DNA of 64,000 bases. Origin: an uncultured Lachnospira sp. Lineage in GTDB: Bacteria; Bacillota; Clostridia; Lachnospirales; Lachnospiraceae. Positions 18,929 through 29,521 of the stretch are shown here, piece after piece; position 1 is the first letter of the stretch, and every line of letters starts with the position of its first letter. A model generated the notes under the pieces. It had not been told where the DNA came from. It did not search any database and saw only the letters and a program-made list of their open reading frames with translations. The DNA is taken from NCBI GenBank assembly GCA_934343805.1, contig CAKRIN010000009.1, forward strand, positions 1 through 64,000, in the 5' to 3' direction. Position numbers and translations under genes: made by a program.

Positions 18929-21169
18929 TTAAACCTGAGAACCGTCCTCAAAAACTTCTTTCTTAGAAGCTGCTTTCTTATTGTTCTCTTCTACAACGCC
19001 TCTCTTCTTGCCTCCCATTACATACCACATAGCACTTGTTAAGCATACAGATGAGTAAGCACCAACCACGATACCTACAATAAGTGGAAGTGTGAACTCC
19101 TTAACTGAAGTTACGCCCATAATGAAAAGAACGATAAGCATTATAAGTGTTGTTATAGATGTATATACTGTTCTTGACATTGTGCTTGTAATTGATGAGT
19201 TAACAAGCTCTGTAATGTTAGTCTTTGAATTAGCTGTCTTTAACTGCTCTCTTATTCTGTCAAAGATAATGATTGTACCATTGATAGAATAACCTACTAT
19301 TGTAAGCATACATGCAATAAATGTTGTTCCAACAGGAATTCTTGCAAATGCATAGAATGCAATAACAACAAGCACATCATGAAGAAGTGCTAATACAGCA
19401 GCAAGTGCAAATCTGATATCACGGAATCTTACAAAAATGTATATTAACATACAGATTGTAGCAAGTATAACTGAAAGGATTGCATCCTTCTTAACTGTTG
19501 CAGATACTGACGAACTGATAGTGTCTGTCTCTACAATTGTTCCATCCTCAATCGGATATTTAGCTGTAACAGCTTCTTCAATAGCTTCTCTCTGTTCAAG
19601 TGAAAGATCAGATGTCTTGAAAGAAACCTGTGTTGAATCAGCAACCTTCTGCTGCTGAACCTCTGTGATACCTGCAGCATCTCTGATTACAGGAATAATA
19701 TTATCCTCAATCTCTTCTGCTGTATATTCTTTATCAAATGTAAATGTTGTTGTTGAACCACCAACGAACTCAAGGCTGAAGTTTAATGCTCTGTTTCCAA
19801 GACCAGCCTGAACTGCCATTGTAATGATACCTGCAACAATGACTACTGCTGAACCAATTGCAGCCCACTTCTTAATGCTAAGAACATCAAGTGTCTTTCT
19901 GTATACATTCTTACCATACCACTTAGCATCTCTGATACCAAAGTTATATAAAAGCTTCATAATAACCTTAGTAATAACAAGTGATGTAAAGATTGAAACT
20001 ATATTACCAACAGCAAGAGTTGTAGCAAATCCCTTAACAGGACCTGTACCAAATATATACAATACTAAAGCTGCGATAAGTGTTGTTACATTACCATCTA
20101 CGATAGAAGATGTTGCCTTGTTATAACCTGAAAGGATTGCACTCTCTACAGACTTTCCTGCACCAATCTCCTCTCTTATTCTTGTATAGATAATAACATT
20201 ACCATCTACAGCCATACCAATACCAAGTATAATACCGGCAATACCTGGAAGTGTAAGAGTAAGATCATATACACTTACGAGGAATAAAACAAGTGCTGTA
20301 TAAATAACAAGTGATAATGTTGCAACAACACCCGGAATTCTGAACATTACAATCATGAATAAACAAAGTAATGCAAGACCAATTGCTGCAGCAATTAAAC
20401 TTGATGTAATAGCAGCATGTCCAAGCTGTGCACCAACTATATTAGAACTTACTTCTTCAAGAGTAAGAGGAATAGATCCTACTCTTATGTAAGTTGCAAG
20501 ATTATCAGCCTCATCATATGATTCCATGCCTGTTATTGTAGCTGTACCACCTGATATAGCTGTCTTTACATTAGGTGCACTAACAACTTCACCATCATAT
20601 ACTATATATATCTTATTACCTATATTAGCTGATGTTGCATCATAAAACTTTGTTGAACCTTCATCTGTAAATGTAAGCTGTACGCCATAAGGTGTATCTT
20701 CTGAACTATTAGTATCTGTATATGCCTGGGCAGCCTTTACATCAGAACCAGTAAGCAGTGGTGTATAGTCATTTCCCTGTGCAAATGCTGAATAACCTGT
20801 AGAATCAAGGAATTCAAGAGAACCCGGTGTACCAAGTTCCTTAAGAATCTCATTAGCATCTGTAACGCCAGGAATCTCAACAGTAATTCTGTTATCGCCT
20901 TCCTTATATACCTGAGACTCTGTACTCTTTCCTTCTACACGCTTCTGAAGCTTATAGATTGTATCTTCCACATCCTGTGATGTGAAATCATCTTCATTAA
21001 TCTGATATGTAATACTTACACCACCTGCAAGATCAAGACCAAGCTTAATGTTGTAAGTGCTTCCATAACCTTTTCCATTAAGTCCGAAAAATGCTGTTAA
21101 TACAAGTCCAACAAGTAAAACAGCAACGATTATTGAATAAATAATCTTCTTAGGTAAACTGTACTTCAT
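18929..21169 (-). CDS. secDF: Fused protein translocase subunit SecDF
   Basis: Uses the proton gradient to help pull proteins out through SecYEG. The single 746-residue chain joins SecD (about 1-415: signal-anchor helix, LGLDLAGGVSITYQI, large extracytoplasmic domain, five further helices with GMAVDGNVIIYTRIREE) and SecF (about 430-730, with ALNFSLEFVGGSTTTF and GYSINGTIIIFDRIREQ). GGGAG precedes the ATG. It lies directly downstream of the SCIFF maturase, an association seen in many Clostridia. Fused SecDF is known in Bacillus and others. Confidence 0.95.
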   Translation of the reverse strand: MKYSLPKKIIYSIIVAVLLVGLVLTAFFGLNGKGYGSTYNIKLGLDLAGGVSITYQINEDDFTSQDVEDTIYKLQKRVEGKSTESQVYKEGDNRITVEIPGVTDANEILKELGTPGSLEFLDSTGYSAFAQGNDYTPLLTGSDVKAAQAYTDTNSSEDTPYGVQLTFTDEGSTKFYDATSANIGNKIYIVYDGEVVSAPNVKTAISGGTATITGMESYDEADNLATYIRVGSIPLTLEEVSSNIVGAQLGHAAITSSLIAAAIGLALLCLFMIVMFRIPGVVATLSLVIYTALVLFLVSVYDLTLTLPGIAGIILGIGMAVDGNVIIYTRIREEIGAGKSVESAILSGYNKATSSIVDGNVTTLIAALVLYIFGTGPVKGFATTLAVGNIVSIFTSLVITKVIMKLLYNFGIRDAKWYGKNVYRKTLDVLSIKKWAAIGSAVVIVAGIITMAVQAGLGNRALNFSLEFVGGSTTTFTFDKEYTAEEIEDNIIPVIRDAAGITEVQQQKVADSTQVSFKTSDLSLEQREAIEEAVTAKYPIEDGTIVETDTISSSVSATVKKDAILSVILATICMLIYIFVRFRDIRFALAAVLALLHDVLVVIAFYAFARIPVGTTFIACMLTIVGYSINGTIIIFDRIREQLKTANSKTNITELVNSSITSTMSRTVYTSITTLIMLIVLFIMGVTSVKEFTLPLIVGIVVGAYSSVCLTSAMWYVMGGKKRGVVEENNKKAASKKEVFEDGSQV

Positions 21170-21190
21170 GTTAAAAACTCTCCCTTTTAC

Positions 21191-22552
21191 TTATTCTTCC
21201 TCAGCCATAGCTGCACGAATCATTATTGCACATTCTATACGCTTCTTCTGAAGCTCACATCCAACGTCATAAGCATCATTGATGTTGCCATGGAAGTTAT
21301 ACGAATTAGCAGCACAACCACCACTGCAATAAAATTTGGCAAAACAATTCTTACACTTCTCTTTTGAATAGACATTGCTATTCTTAAACATATCCCTGAT
21401 GTCAGGTCTCACAATTCCATCATCAACATTTCCCATAAGGAAATCCTCATTGCCAACAAACTGATGACATGGATAAAAATCTCCCCAAGGTGTAACTGCA
21501 AGATACTCACATCCTGAACCACATCCTGACAATCTCTTTGCAACACATGGTCCACCATTAATATCTATCATAAAGTGGAAGAAATTAAAGCCTTTTCCAG
21601 CTTTCTTTCGCTTAATGATCTCTTTAGCAAGGATATCATACTGCTCGCAAAGGAACGGAATATCCTCTTCTCTTATGGCATAAGAATCTGTTGGCTGTGC
21701 TACAACAGGTTCAACAGAAATCTGCTCAAATCCTTCATCAGCCAGATGTAAAACATCCTTAGAAAAATCCAGATTATTATGCGTAAATGTACCCCTGACA
21801 TAATAATTCATCTGATTTCTGCTCTCTGCCACCTTCTTAAACTTAGGCATTATTATATCGTATGAACTTCCATGATTATTCCTTGTAGGACGCATAAGAT
21901 CATTAATTTCCTTACGTCCGTCAATACTAAGAACAATATTGCCCATCTCCTTATTAGCAAAATCAAGGATTTCGTCATTAAGAAGTACACCATTAGTTGT
22001 AAGTGTAAATCTGAACTTCTTATTGTTAGCTTCTTCAATACTTCTTCCGTATTCAACAAGCTGTTTAACAACTTCAAAATTCATTGTTGGCTCTCCACCA
22101 AAGAAATCTACCTCAAGATTCTTTCTTGTTCCAGAGTTGGCAACAAGGAAATCAAGAGCCTTCTTTCCCACCTCATAGCTCATAAGAGCACGTCTTCCAT
22201 GATATTCGCCTTCCTCTGCAAAGCAATATTTGCACGCCAGATTACAGTCATGTGCTATATGAAGGCACAATGCCTTAACAACTGTAGGTCTGTCCTTAAA
22301 GTTATCTATATATGGTTCATATATATCTTCTGTAAAAAGCTGGCCTGCTTCTTTAAGCTCGCCAATCTCTTCATACGCCTCTTTAATATCCTGAACAGAA
22401 TATCTGTCTTTAAGTTTCTCTGTAATCTGCTCAAGGGTATTATTCTCATAAAGTTCTATAATATCGTATACCATATCATCAACCACATGTACTGAACCAC
22501 TGTTGACATCTAAAACAATATTATAGCCGTTATTCTTATACTGATGTATCAT
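21191..22552 (-). CDS. scfB: Radical SAM/SPASM maturase of SCIFF peptide
   Basis: Installs Cys-Thr thioether cross-links in the SCIFF precursor encoded just upstream (ranthipeptide chemistry). Visible are an N-terminal peptide-recognition region (GYNIVLDVNSG), the radical SAM cluster motif CNLACKYC (about 105-112) followed by FAEEGEYHG, and a C-terminal SPASM region with many cysteines (GCGSGCEYLAV, CKNCFAKFYCSGGC). I start at ATG 22552 (MIHQYKNNG, 453 residues), which has GGAGG seven bases before it; the longer frame lacks a good site. Two hairpins separate it from the peptide gene. SecDF follows about 20 bases downstream. Confidence 0.93.
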   Translation of the reverse strand: MIHQYKNNGYNIVLDVNSGSVHVVDDMVYDIIELYENNTLEQITEKLKDRYSVQDIKEAYEEIGELKEAGQLFTEDIYEPYIDNFKDRPTVVKALCLHIAHDCNLACKYCFAEEGEYHGRRALMSYEVGKKALDFLVANSGTRKNLEVDFFGGEPTMNFEVVKQLVEYGRSIEEANNKKFRFTLTTNGVLLNDEILDFANKEMGNIVLSIDGRKEINDLMRPTRNNHGSSYDIIMPKFKKVAESRNQMNYYVRGTFTHNNLDFSKDVLHLADEGFEQISVEPVVAQPTDSYAIREEDIPFLCEQYDILAKEIIKRKKAGKGFNFFHFMIDINGGPCVAKRLSGCGSGCEYLAVTPWGDFYPCHQFVGNEDFLMGNVDDGIVRPDIRDMFKNSNVYSKEKCKNCFAKFYCSGGCAANSYNFHGNINDAYDVGCELQKKRIECAIMIRAAMAEEE

Positions 22553-22569
22553 TAAAAAGCCTCCAAACC

Positions 22570-22633
22570 GTAAATGTTCCATGTGCATTTACGAAAAATA
22601 AGAGAGTGCAGAATAGTTCGACACTCTCTTACT
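22570..22633 (-). terminator. Hairpin attenuator between SCIFF peptide and maturase
   Basis: On the minus strand TAAGAGAGTG pairs with CACTCTCTTA followed by TTTTT (22633-22592), a terminator-like hairpin. A second stem, CGTAAATG with CATTTACG (about 22593-22570), sits directly before the maturase ribosome binding site. Together they would let the peptide be made in excess of the enzyme. Confidence 0.75.
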
Positions 22634-22640
22634 AAAAATA

Positions 22641-22787
22641 CTAGTTATTCTTATTCTCACAGCTCTGGTTACCAACTGTGCAAGATGTCTTACATGCTGA
22701 CTGGCATGATGTCTGGCACTCGCCACATCCGCCGTGCTTCATTGTATCTTTTAATACGCGGTTGCTGATTGTCTTAATATGCTTCAC
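22641..22787 (-). CDS. scfA: SCIFF ribosomally made peptide precursor, 48 residues
   Basis: A 48-codon frame starting at GTG 22787 with GGAGG seven bases upstream. The product starts VKHIKTISNRVLKDTMKHGG and has six cysteines at positions 21, 24, 28, 32, 36 and 43 in the core CGECQTSCQSACKTSC, then TVGNQSCENKNN. This is the 'six cysteines in forty-five residues' (SCIFF) family, nearly invariant in Clostridia. The Thr and Ser residues between cysteines are acceptors for thioether bonds made by the adjacent radical SAM enzyme. Its biological role remains unknown. It has its own promoter and is followed by a hairpin. Confidence 0.95.
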   Translation of the reverse strand: MKHIKTISNRVLKDTMKHGGCGECQTSCQSACKTSCTVGNQSCENKNN

Positions 22788-22822
22788 GACAATACCTCCT
22801 TCATATATTCAAATTATATTGT

Positions 22823-22851
22823 ATTATATCATGCACAGAAATTATTTTCAA
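22823..22851 (-). promoter_or_regulatory. Promoter of SCIFF peptide gene
   Basis: Minus strand TTGAAA (22851-22846), 17-base spacer, then a perfect TATAAT (22828-22823), about 35 bases before the GTG start of the peptide gene. Confidence 0.75.
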
Positions 22852-22974
22852 TCGTTTATTGCCAATTTACTTTAACCACAATTTTTATGTATTTTCATTA
22901 AAATTCTGTCACTTTTTAAAGTCTTTACATAATTTGTTGTTCTATAGTAATATAGAAACAATCAGGAGGTAAAT

Positions 22975-24300
22975 ATGTTTTCAACTAAAGATTTAAAAAA
23001 ACTTATTATCCCATTAATATTTGAACAATTACTTGCCGTCAGCGTGGGATTTGTAGATACATTTATGGTATCCATTGCAGGAGAAGCTGCTGTTTCCGGA
23101 GTTGCTCTTGTGGATAACATAAGCAATCTGCTCATTCAGATACTGTCAGCCCTTGCTACTGGCGGTGCAGTCGTATGCAGCCAGTATCTTGGAAGTAAAA
23201 ATATCTGCATGTCAAAAAAATCTGCCGGACAGCTTATATTTATTATGAGCACACTGTCTGCCTTGCTTATGGTTATATCACTTATCGGAAATCACGGAAT
23301 TATCAATTTCATATTTGGCAAAATTGAAAGAGATGTATTTGAAAGTGCAAGTATATACTTTTACATAACTGCAATTTCATATCCATTCCTTGGTGTTTAC
23401 AATGCAGGTGCTGCACTTTTCAGAAGTATTGGAAACAGCAAGATAAGCATGAATACAAGCCTTATCATGAACATAATTAACATTTGTGGAAATGCATTAT
23501 TTATTTTTGTATTCAATATGGGAGTAGCTGGTGTAGCCTTAGCCACTCTCATTTCACGAATCATATCAGCCATAATTATTATCGGGCTTATGTTCAGAGC
23601 GGAATCCGCAATAAGAATAAAAACCTGCAAAGATTTTCTTCCATCTCCTTCTATCATTAAGAAGATTCTGTCAATCGGTCTTCCGAGCGGATTGGAAAAT
23701 GGTATGTTCCAGATAGGTAAGCTTTCAGTTTCAAGCCTTGTTTCAACATTTGGTACTGCTGCCATCGCTGCCAACTCAGTTGCCAACTCAGTTACAATGT
23801 TTGCCAATATTCCGGGTAACGCAATTGGTATGGCAATGATTACTGTTATCGGACAGTGTATCGGTGCAAAGAAGCCTGACGAAGCCAAAAGATACGGCAG
23901 GAAACTCATGTTTATTGCATACGCAGGTATTCTTGCAACCAACATTGTAATGACAATAGTTGCTGTTCCTGTGGTAGGACTTTTCCATCTGTCACCAGAA
24001 GCTACTAAGACCGGGTTGAGCCTTATTCACTGTTTCTCAATTGTAGCAATATTTATATGGCCATTAAGTTTTACAATGCCTAATGCTCTGCGTGCTGCCG
24101 GTGATGCCAAGTACACAATGATGGTAAGTATCTTTTCTATGTGGGCATTCCGTGTGGGAAGCAGTTACCTTCTTGGTGGCACATTAGGACTTGGCGTACT
24201 TGGTGTATGGTTCGGAATGTTCATTGACTGGGGATTCCGCTCACTTGCATTCCTTATAAGATTCTTACGTGGAAAATGGACTCAGAAAGCTGTTATCTGA
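22975..24300 (+). CDS. MATE-family multidrug or metabolite efflux transporter
   Basis: Integral membrane protein of 441 residues with about 12 hydrophobic helices arranged as two MatE repeats (about 10-170 and 235-395). The first helix region PLIFEQLLAVSVGFVDTFM and the internal VANSVTMFANIPGNAIGMAM are typical. MATE pumps export cationic compounds using sodium or proton gradients, and the substrate is not predictable. GGAGG precedes the ATG. It stands alone: divergent from the SCIFF peptide gene and convergent with map. Confidence 0.9.
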   Translation: MFSTKDLKKLIIPLIFEQLLAVSVGFVDTFMVSIAGEAAVSGVALVDNISNLLIQILSALATGGAVVCSQYLGSKNICMSKKSAGQLIFIMSTLSALLMVISLIGNHGIINFIFGKIERDVFESASIYFYITAISYPFLGVYNAGAALFRSIGNSKISMNTSLIMNIINICGNALFIFVFNMGVAGVALATLISRIISAIIIIGLMFRAESAIRIKTCKDFLPSPSIIKKILSIGLPSGLENGMFQIGKLSVSSLVSTFGTAAIAANSVANSVTMFANIPGNAIGMAMITVIGQCIGAKKPDEAKRYGRKLMFIAYAGILATNIVMTIVAVPVVGLFHLSPEATKTGLSLIHCFSIVAIFIWPLSFTMPNALRAAGDAKYTMMVSIFSMWAFRVGSSYLLGGTLGLGVLGVWFGMFIDWGFRSLAFLIRFLRGKWTQKAVI

Positions 24301-24332
24301 TAATGGTTATTTTATATGTTATTACATGCAAA

Positions 24333-24527
24333 ACCTATAAAATGTTCTTTTTTGTGGTTTTAGTAGGTTTATTTTAGAGAAAAACCAAAGGACATTGAGA
24401 AATTTACCTACTAAACATGCAATAATCAATAATCTTATAGGTCTTTTTGTCGCAAAAATGTATCTAACATTGTCGACAGATTTAAAAAATACCTACTAAA
24501 GTCAAGAAAATACATCTACTTATAGGT
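24333..24527. repeat. Three inverted motif pairs, ACCTA(C/T)...TAGGT
   Basis: Each pair spans 36-37 bases: ACCTATAA (24333) with TTTAGTAGGT (ends 24368), ACCTACTAAA (24406) with TTATAGGT (ends 24442), and ACCTACTAAA (24491) with TTATAGGT (ends 24527). The motifs always alternate in orientation. They could form three short stem-loops or act as paired protein sites. I recognise no known family. Confidence 0.6.
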
Positions 24528-24567
24528 AACACATCAAGATGTAATGTGTTGCTTATCATATGACAAT

Positions 24568-24619
24568 AAAAAAATCCTGCAAATCAGGTTTAAACATCTG
24601 ATCTGCAGGAACTTTTTAT
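24568..24619 (-). terminator. Terminator of map
   Basis: On the minus strand TCCTGCAGATCAG pairs with CTGATTTGCAGGA and is followed by seven T. It lies directly after the map stop codon, and the plus strand gives a weaker terminator for the MATE gene. Confidence 0.88.
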
Positions 24620-24621
24620 AT

Positions 24622-25497
24622 TTACCAGCTTATTACTTCGTGTCCGTCCTCAGTTACAAGAACCTGAATCTCCCACTGTGCTGAAGGAAGTCCATCTGCT
24701 GTAGATACTTCCCATCCATTCTTTTCATCTGTAACAACATTTACTTTGCCCATGTTAACCATAGGTTCTATTGTAAACATCATTCCCGGTGCCATAACCA
24801 TGTCTGTTCCTTTTCTTGTGTTATAGCCAACCCATGGATCTTCATGGAATTCAAGTCCGACTCCATGACCACCAATTTCTCTTACAACTGTATATCCATT
24901 AGCATATGCGTGATCGTGTACAGCCTGTCCCATATCTCCTAAGAAGCCCCAAGGCTTAACCTGCTCAAGTCCTAACTCAACACATTCCTTAGTAACATCA
25001 ACAAGCTTCTTTACCTCAGGCTTAACATCACCTATACAGAACATTCTTGATGAATCTGAAAAATATCCATGAAGAATTGTAGAACAATCAACATTTACAA
25101 TATCACCTGACTTAAGGATAACATCCTTAGATGGAAATCCGTGGCATACCTGCTCATTAACAGATGTACACACACTGTAAGGATATCCTTCATAATTAAG
25201 TGGTGCTGGAATTCCTCCCATATCAGTGGTTACATCATATACAATCTTATCAATCTCAGCAGTGTTCATGCCCTCATGTATTGCTGCTGCAACCGCATCA
25301 AGGCATGCTACATTTATCCTGGCACTCTCTTTAATCTTCTCAATCTGTTCAGGTGTCTTGATTAACTTGTGTGATGGCACAATATGTCCAATATCCTCAA
25401 GATATCTTAACTTATCGTCAAATGCTTCATGACACGCTTTGTATTTCTTACCACTGCCACACCAGCAATGGTCGTTTCTTCCTAATTTCTTAATCAT
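24622..25497 (-). CDS. map: Methionine aminopeptidase with SEC-C zinc motif
   Basis: Removes the initiator methionine from nascent proteins. The 291 residues begin with a SEC-C-like zinc motif, CWCGSGKKYKACH (about 11-23), followed by the type I MetAP fold. Metal ligands sit in NVDCS and YFSDSSRMF, GGHGVG(L)EFHEDP and FTIEPMV. The extra N-terminal zinc segment, common in clostridial MetAP, is thought to dock the enzyme near the ribosome. It has its own terminator. Upstream spacing to eno is about 85 bases. Confidence 0.95.
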   Translation of the reverse strand: MIKKLGRNDHCWCGSGKKYKACHEAFDDKLRYLEDIGHIVPSHKLIKTPEQIEKIKESARINVACLDAVAAAIHEGMNTAEIDKIVYDVTTDMGGIPAPLNYEGYPYSVCTSVNEQVCHGFPSKDVILKSGDIVNVDCSTILHGYFSDSSRMFCIGDVKPEVKKLVDVTKECVELGLEQVKPWGFLGDMGQAVHDHAYANGYTVVREIGGHGVGLEFHEDPWVGYNTRKGTDMVMAPGMMFTIEPMVNMGKVNVVTDEKNGWEVSTADGLPSAQWEIQVLVTEDGHEVISW

Positions 25498-25581
25498 TGT
25501 TCTGCCTTCCTGTTACATATATTATAATCATACACAACTATAAGGCTTTCTTAATATTTTTTCAATATCTGTTTCAAATGA

Positions 25582-26952
<1,371 letters not shown>

Positions 26953-27015
26953 CTAATCAAATGCTTTGTAATCTTTTAAGTTAGTTCCCTCTAACTTTAA
27001 CAATACAATTCTAGC

Positions 27016-27043
27016 ATTATACAACCAAATCCACAATGCAAGA
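27016..27043 (-). promoter_or_regulatory. Probable promoter of eno
   Basis: Minus strand TATAAT at 27021-27016, preceded after 16 bases by TCTTGC, a poor -35. It lies just after the upstream terminator and about 125 bases before the eno ATG. Confidence 0.5.
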
Positions 27044-27079
27044 AAATGGGAAGTTTTCTCATTAAAAAACTTCCCATTA
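27042..27079 (-). terminator. Terminator of amino-acid ABC transporter operon
   Basis: Minus strand AATGGGAAGTTTT pairs with AAAACTTCCCATT, followed by TTC. It lies 40 bases after the ATPase gene stop. Confidence 0.8.
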
Positions 27080-27120
27080 ACAATTATATCCAGCTATTTA
27101 GTTTGTATACACATAAATAA

Positions 27121-27882
27121 TTATTTTTCCATCTTCTGTAAAAATGCTTTGGTTCTTTCATTGCTTGGATTGTCAATAACATTCTCCGGCTTACCCTGCT
27201 CAACAATAACTCCGCCATCCATGAATATTACCCTGTCTGCAACCTTTCTTGCAAACTCAATCTCATGTGTAACGATAATCATTGTCATCTTTTCATCAGC
27301 AAGCTGTCTTAAAACCTTAAGAATTCCTGCAGTAATCTCAGGGTCAAGTGCTGATGTAGGCTCGTCGAAGAAAAGCATTTCAGGATTCATCGCAAGTGCT
27401 CTTGCTATCGCAACTCTCTGCTGCTGTCCTCCTGACAACTGGCATGGATAACTGTTCTCCTTGCCGACAAGACCCACTTTCTTTAAAAGCTCTTTGGCTT
27501 CTTTCTCTACTTCATTCTTGTCCCTTTTCTGAACAGAAACAGGTGCATCAGTAACATTTTTCATAACTGTATAATGTGGAAAAAGATTAAAGTTCTGGAA
27601 CACAAGTCCATATGTATTCTTGATTTCTCTTAATTCTTTCTTTCCAACATACACTGAAACTCCGTCCTTGTCCTCACATGCAGTTTCACCACCCAACTTA
27701 AGAGTTCCTGCATCCATCGTCTCAAGAAGTGTTGCACAGCGAAGCAATGTTGATTTACCAGAGCCGGAAGGTCCAAGAATTGCAACAACCTCGCCCTCAT
27801 TAACTTCCATTGATATATCCTTAAGCACCTCAGTATCGCCGAAGGATTTCTTTAAATGTGATATTTCTAATAATTTCTTCAT
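27121..27882 (-). CDS. Polar amino-acid ABC transporter ATPase (GlnQ type)
   Basis: Powers uptake by the fused receptor-permease encoded upstream. The 253 residues show Walker A GPSGSGKSTLLR, Q-loop VFQNFNLFPHYTVMKN, signature LSGGQQQRVAIARAL, Walker B MLFFDEPTSALDPE and the H-loop VTHE. An insertion around residues 60-80 (CEDKDGVSVYVGKK) is slightly longer than in typical GlnQ. It starts 13 bases after the upstream gene with GGAGG. The substrate is probably a polar amino acid such as glutamine or cystine (inference). Confidence 0.92.
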   Translation of the reverse strand: MKKLLEISHLKKSFGDTEVLKDISMEVNEGEVVAILGPSGSGKSTLLRCATLLETMDAGTLKLGGETACEDKDGVSVYVGKKELREIKNTYGLVFQNFNLFPHYTVMKNVTDAPVSVQKRDKNEVEKEAKELLKKVGLVGKENSYPCQLSGGQQQRVAIARALAMNPEMLFFDEPTSALDPEITAGILKVLRQLADEKMTMIIVTHEIEFARKVADRVIFMDGGVIVEQGKPENVIDNPSNERTKAFLQKMEK

Positions 27883-27895
27883 ATTAAAATCCTCC

Positions 27896-29428
27896 TTAAT
27901 TAAAATACTGCATACGCTTTTCTAACTTTTCCATAACCATAGCAACAAGGAAATTGAAAATGTAGTAGAATAATCCTGCTATGAATAATGGCATGATACT
28001 TGCTGTTGAAGCCGCTACCTGCTTGGCAAGAGTGAACATTTCTGTGTAAGCAAGCGCAAATGCAAGTGATGTATCCTTAACAAGTGTTATAACCTCGTTA
28101 GTAACCGGAGGAAGCACTCTCTTAACCATCTGAGGGAATATAATCTTCCAGAAGGTCTGTACCTTGGAGTATCCAAGCACCTCTGCAGCCTCGTACTGTC
28201 CCTTAGGTATGCTCTCAATTCCACCTCTGTATATTTCTGCAAAATATGCTGCATAATTAAGTGCAAATCCGATAATTACAGCATAGAATCTGTATGTTGC
28301 CGTAACCTTCATTCCAAACAGATAATATGGTCCGAAGAACACAACAAGAAGCTGTAACATAAGAGGAGTTCCTCTCATTATAGATATGTATATTCTTGCA
28401 ATCCATCTTACAATGCCTATTCTGGACTTTCTTATTTCACATACAAGAAGTCCTAACGGCATTGAAAATATAAGTGTTAAGAAGAATATTGCAAGAGTTG
28501 CTAACATTCCTGATGAAAGCTGCTTAACTATATCCACAAGTCTTTCACCAAATGAATCCTTAGTTGTACTGGTACTGTCAAGGAGGTAAGCACTGTCTGT
28601 TCCTTCTTCTCCAAGACATACGCTGTCTGTAAGTCCCCATTTCTCAGCAATCTTGTCAAATGTGCCATCAGCAAGCATATCATTAAGGCTTGTCTGAACC
28701 TCATCTCTTAATGCTGTATTACCTAACTTAAAACCAATACCATACTGTTCCGATGAAACAGTCTCATCAAGCATTGTGAACTTATTGCCTCTCTGCTCAA
28801 GCTGGTACTTTGCAACACCCATATCCATACATACAGCATCTGCCGAACCTGATTCAAGGTTCATAAATGCTGAGTTATAATCAGATACCTGCTGAAGTGT
28901 CTTAAACTGTGCCGCAAGTGCAAGATTTTCTTCTGTTGCATCCTCTCCTGTAAATGCTGCAAGAGCTGATGAATCAGCCTGTACAATAACAACCTTACCC
29001 TTAAGGTCTTCTAACTTCTTTATTCCTGAACCAGATTTAACTATAACAACCTGTGAATTATCAATATATGCCTTAGACCATGTATACTCACGCTCTCTTC
29101 CATTAAGTGTGAATCCGTTCCATATACAGTCAATAGAGCCTGAACTTAGCTCCATATCTTTAGAATCCCAGTCAATAGGCTGCTTAACCAGATTCCAGCC
29201 ATTTCTTTCACATACTTCCTGTGCAAGGTCAAGGTCAAAGCCTACATACTCTCCACTGTCATCTTTGTAACCATAAGGTGGGAATTCCGCATCAAATCCT
29301 ACTGTAAATGTAGTTCGTCCATCATCGCTCTTTTTATTACTGCATGCTGTGAACATTCCCACAATCACAGACAACATTGCCAGTAACAGGACGGCTTTTC
29401 TGATATTCTTAGCCATATAAAAATCCAT
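27896..29428 (-). CDS. Fused amino-acid-binding lipoprotein and ABC permease
   Basis: One 510-residue chain combining a secreted receptor and a membrane permease. The N-terminus is a lipoprotein signal with lipobox-like FTAC (about residue 29), followed by a type 3 solute-binding domain (about 38-275, with VGFDAEFPPYGYKDDSGEYVG split around the ligand site) and a HisM/GlnP-type permease (about 295-505, with the EAA loop YEAAEVLGYSKVQTFWKI). Starts at residue 1 or 5 are both possible. It forms an operon with the ATPase. Such fusions are known in Firmicutes. Confidence 0.92.
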   Translation of the reverse strand: MDFYMAKNIRKAVLLLAMLSVIVGMFTACSNKKSDDGRTTFTVGFDAEFPPYGYKDDSGEYVGFDLDLAQEVCERNGWNLVKQPIDWDSKDMELSSGSIDCIWNGFTLNGREREYTWSKAYIDNSQVVIVKSGSGIKKLEDLKGKVVIVQADSSALAAFTGEDATEENLALAAQFKTLQQVSDYNSAFMNLESGSADAVCMDMGVAKYQLEQRGNKFTMLDETVSSEQYGIGFKLGNTALRDEVQTSLNDMLADGTFDKIAEKWGLTDSVCLGEEGTDSAYLLDSTSTTKDSFGERLVDIVKQLSSGMLATLAIFFLTLIFSMPLGLLVCEIRKSRIGIVRWIARIYISIMRGTPLMLQLLVVFFGPYYLFGMKVTATYRFYAVIIGFALNYAAYFAEIYRGGIESIPKGQYEAAEVLGYSKVQTFWKIIFPQMVKRVLPPVTNEVITLVKDTSLAFALAYTEMFTLAKQVAASTASIMPLFIAGLFYYIFNFLVAMVMEKLEKRMQYFN

Positions 29429-29521
29429 GCCTTTCTCGCTTTAATATGCTTTCACTTTACCACAGTAAATCAAGCCTGTTTATTATAACATGAATTACAA
29501 GATAAAAACACTATAAATATT

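Larger units (their letters stand above)
24301..24621. other. Convergent intergenic region with repeated inverted motifs
   Basis: This 321-base stretch lies between the 3' ends of the MATE gene and map. It holds the map terminator at its right end and three evenly sized inverted pairs of ACCTA-type motifs (24333-24527), listed separately. No open frame with a ribosome binding site is visible. Confidence 0.75.

Noticed and set aside
22574-22768. Plus-strand frame over the SCIFF locus
   Set aside because: It is antisense to the SCIFF peptide gene, which has a proper GTG start, GGAGG and a family match.
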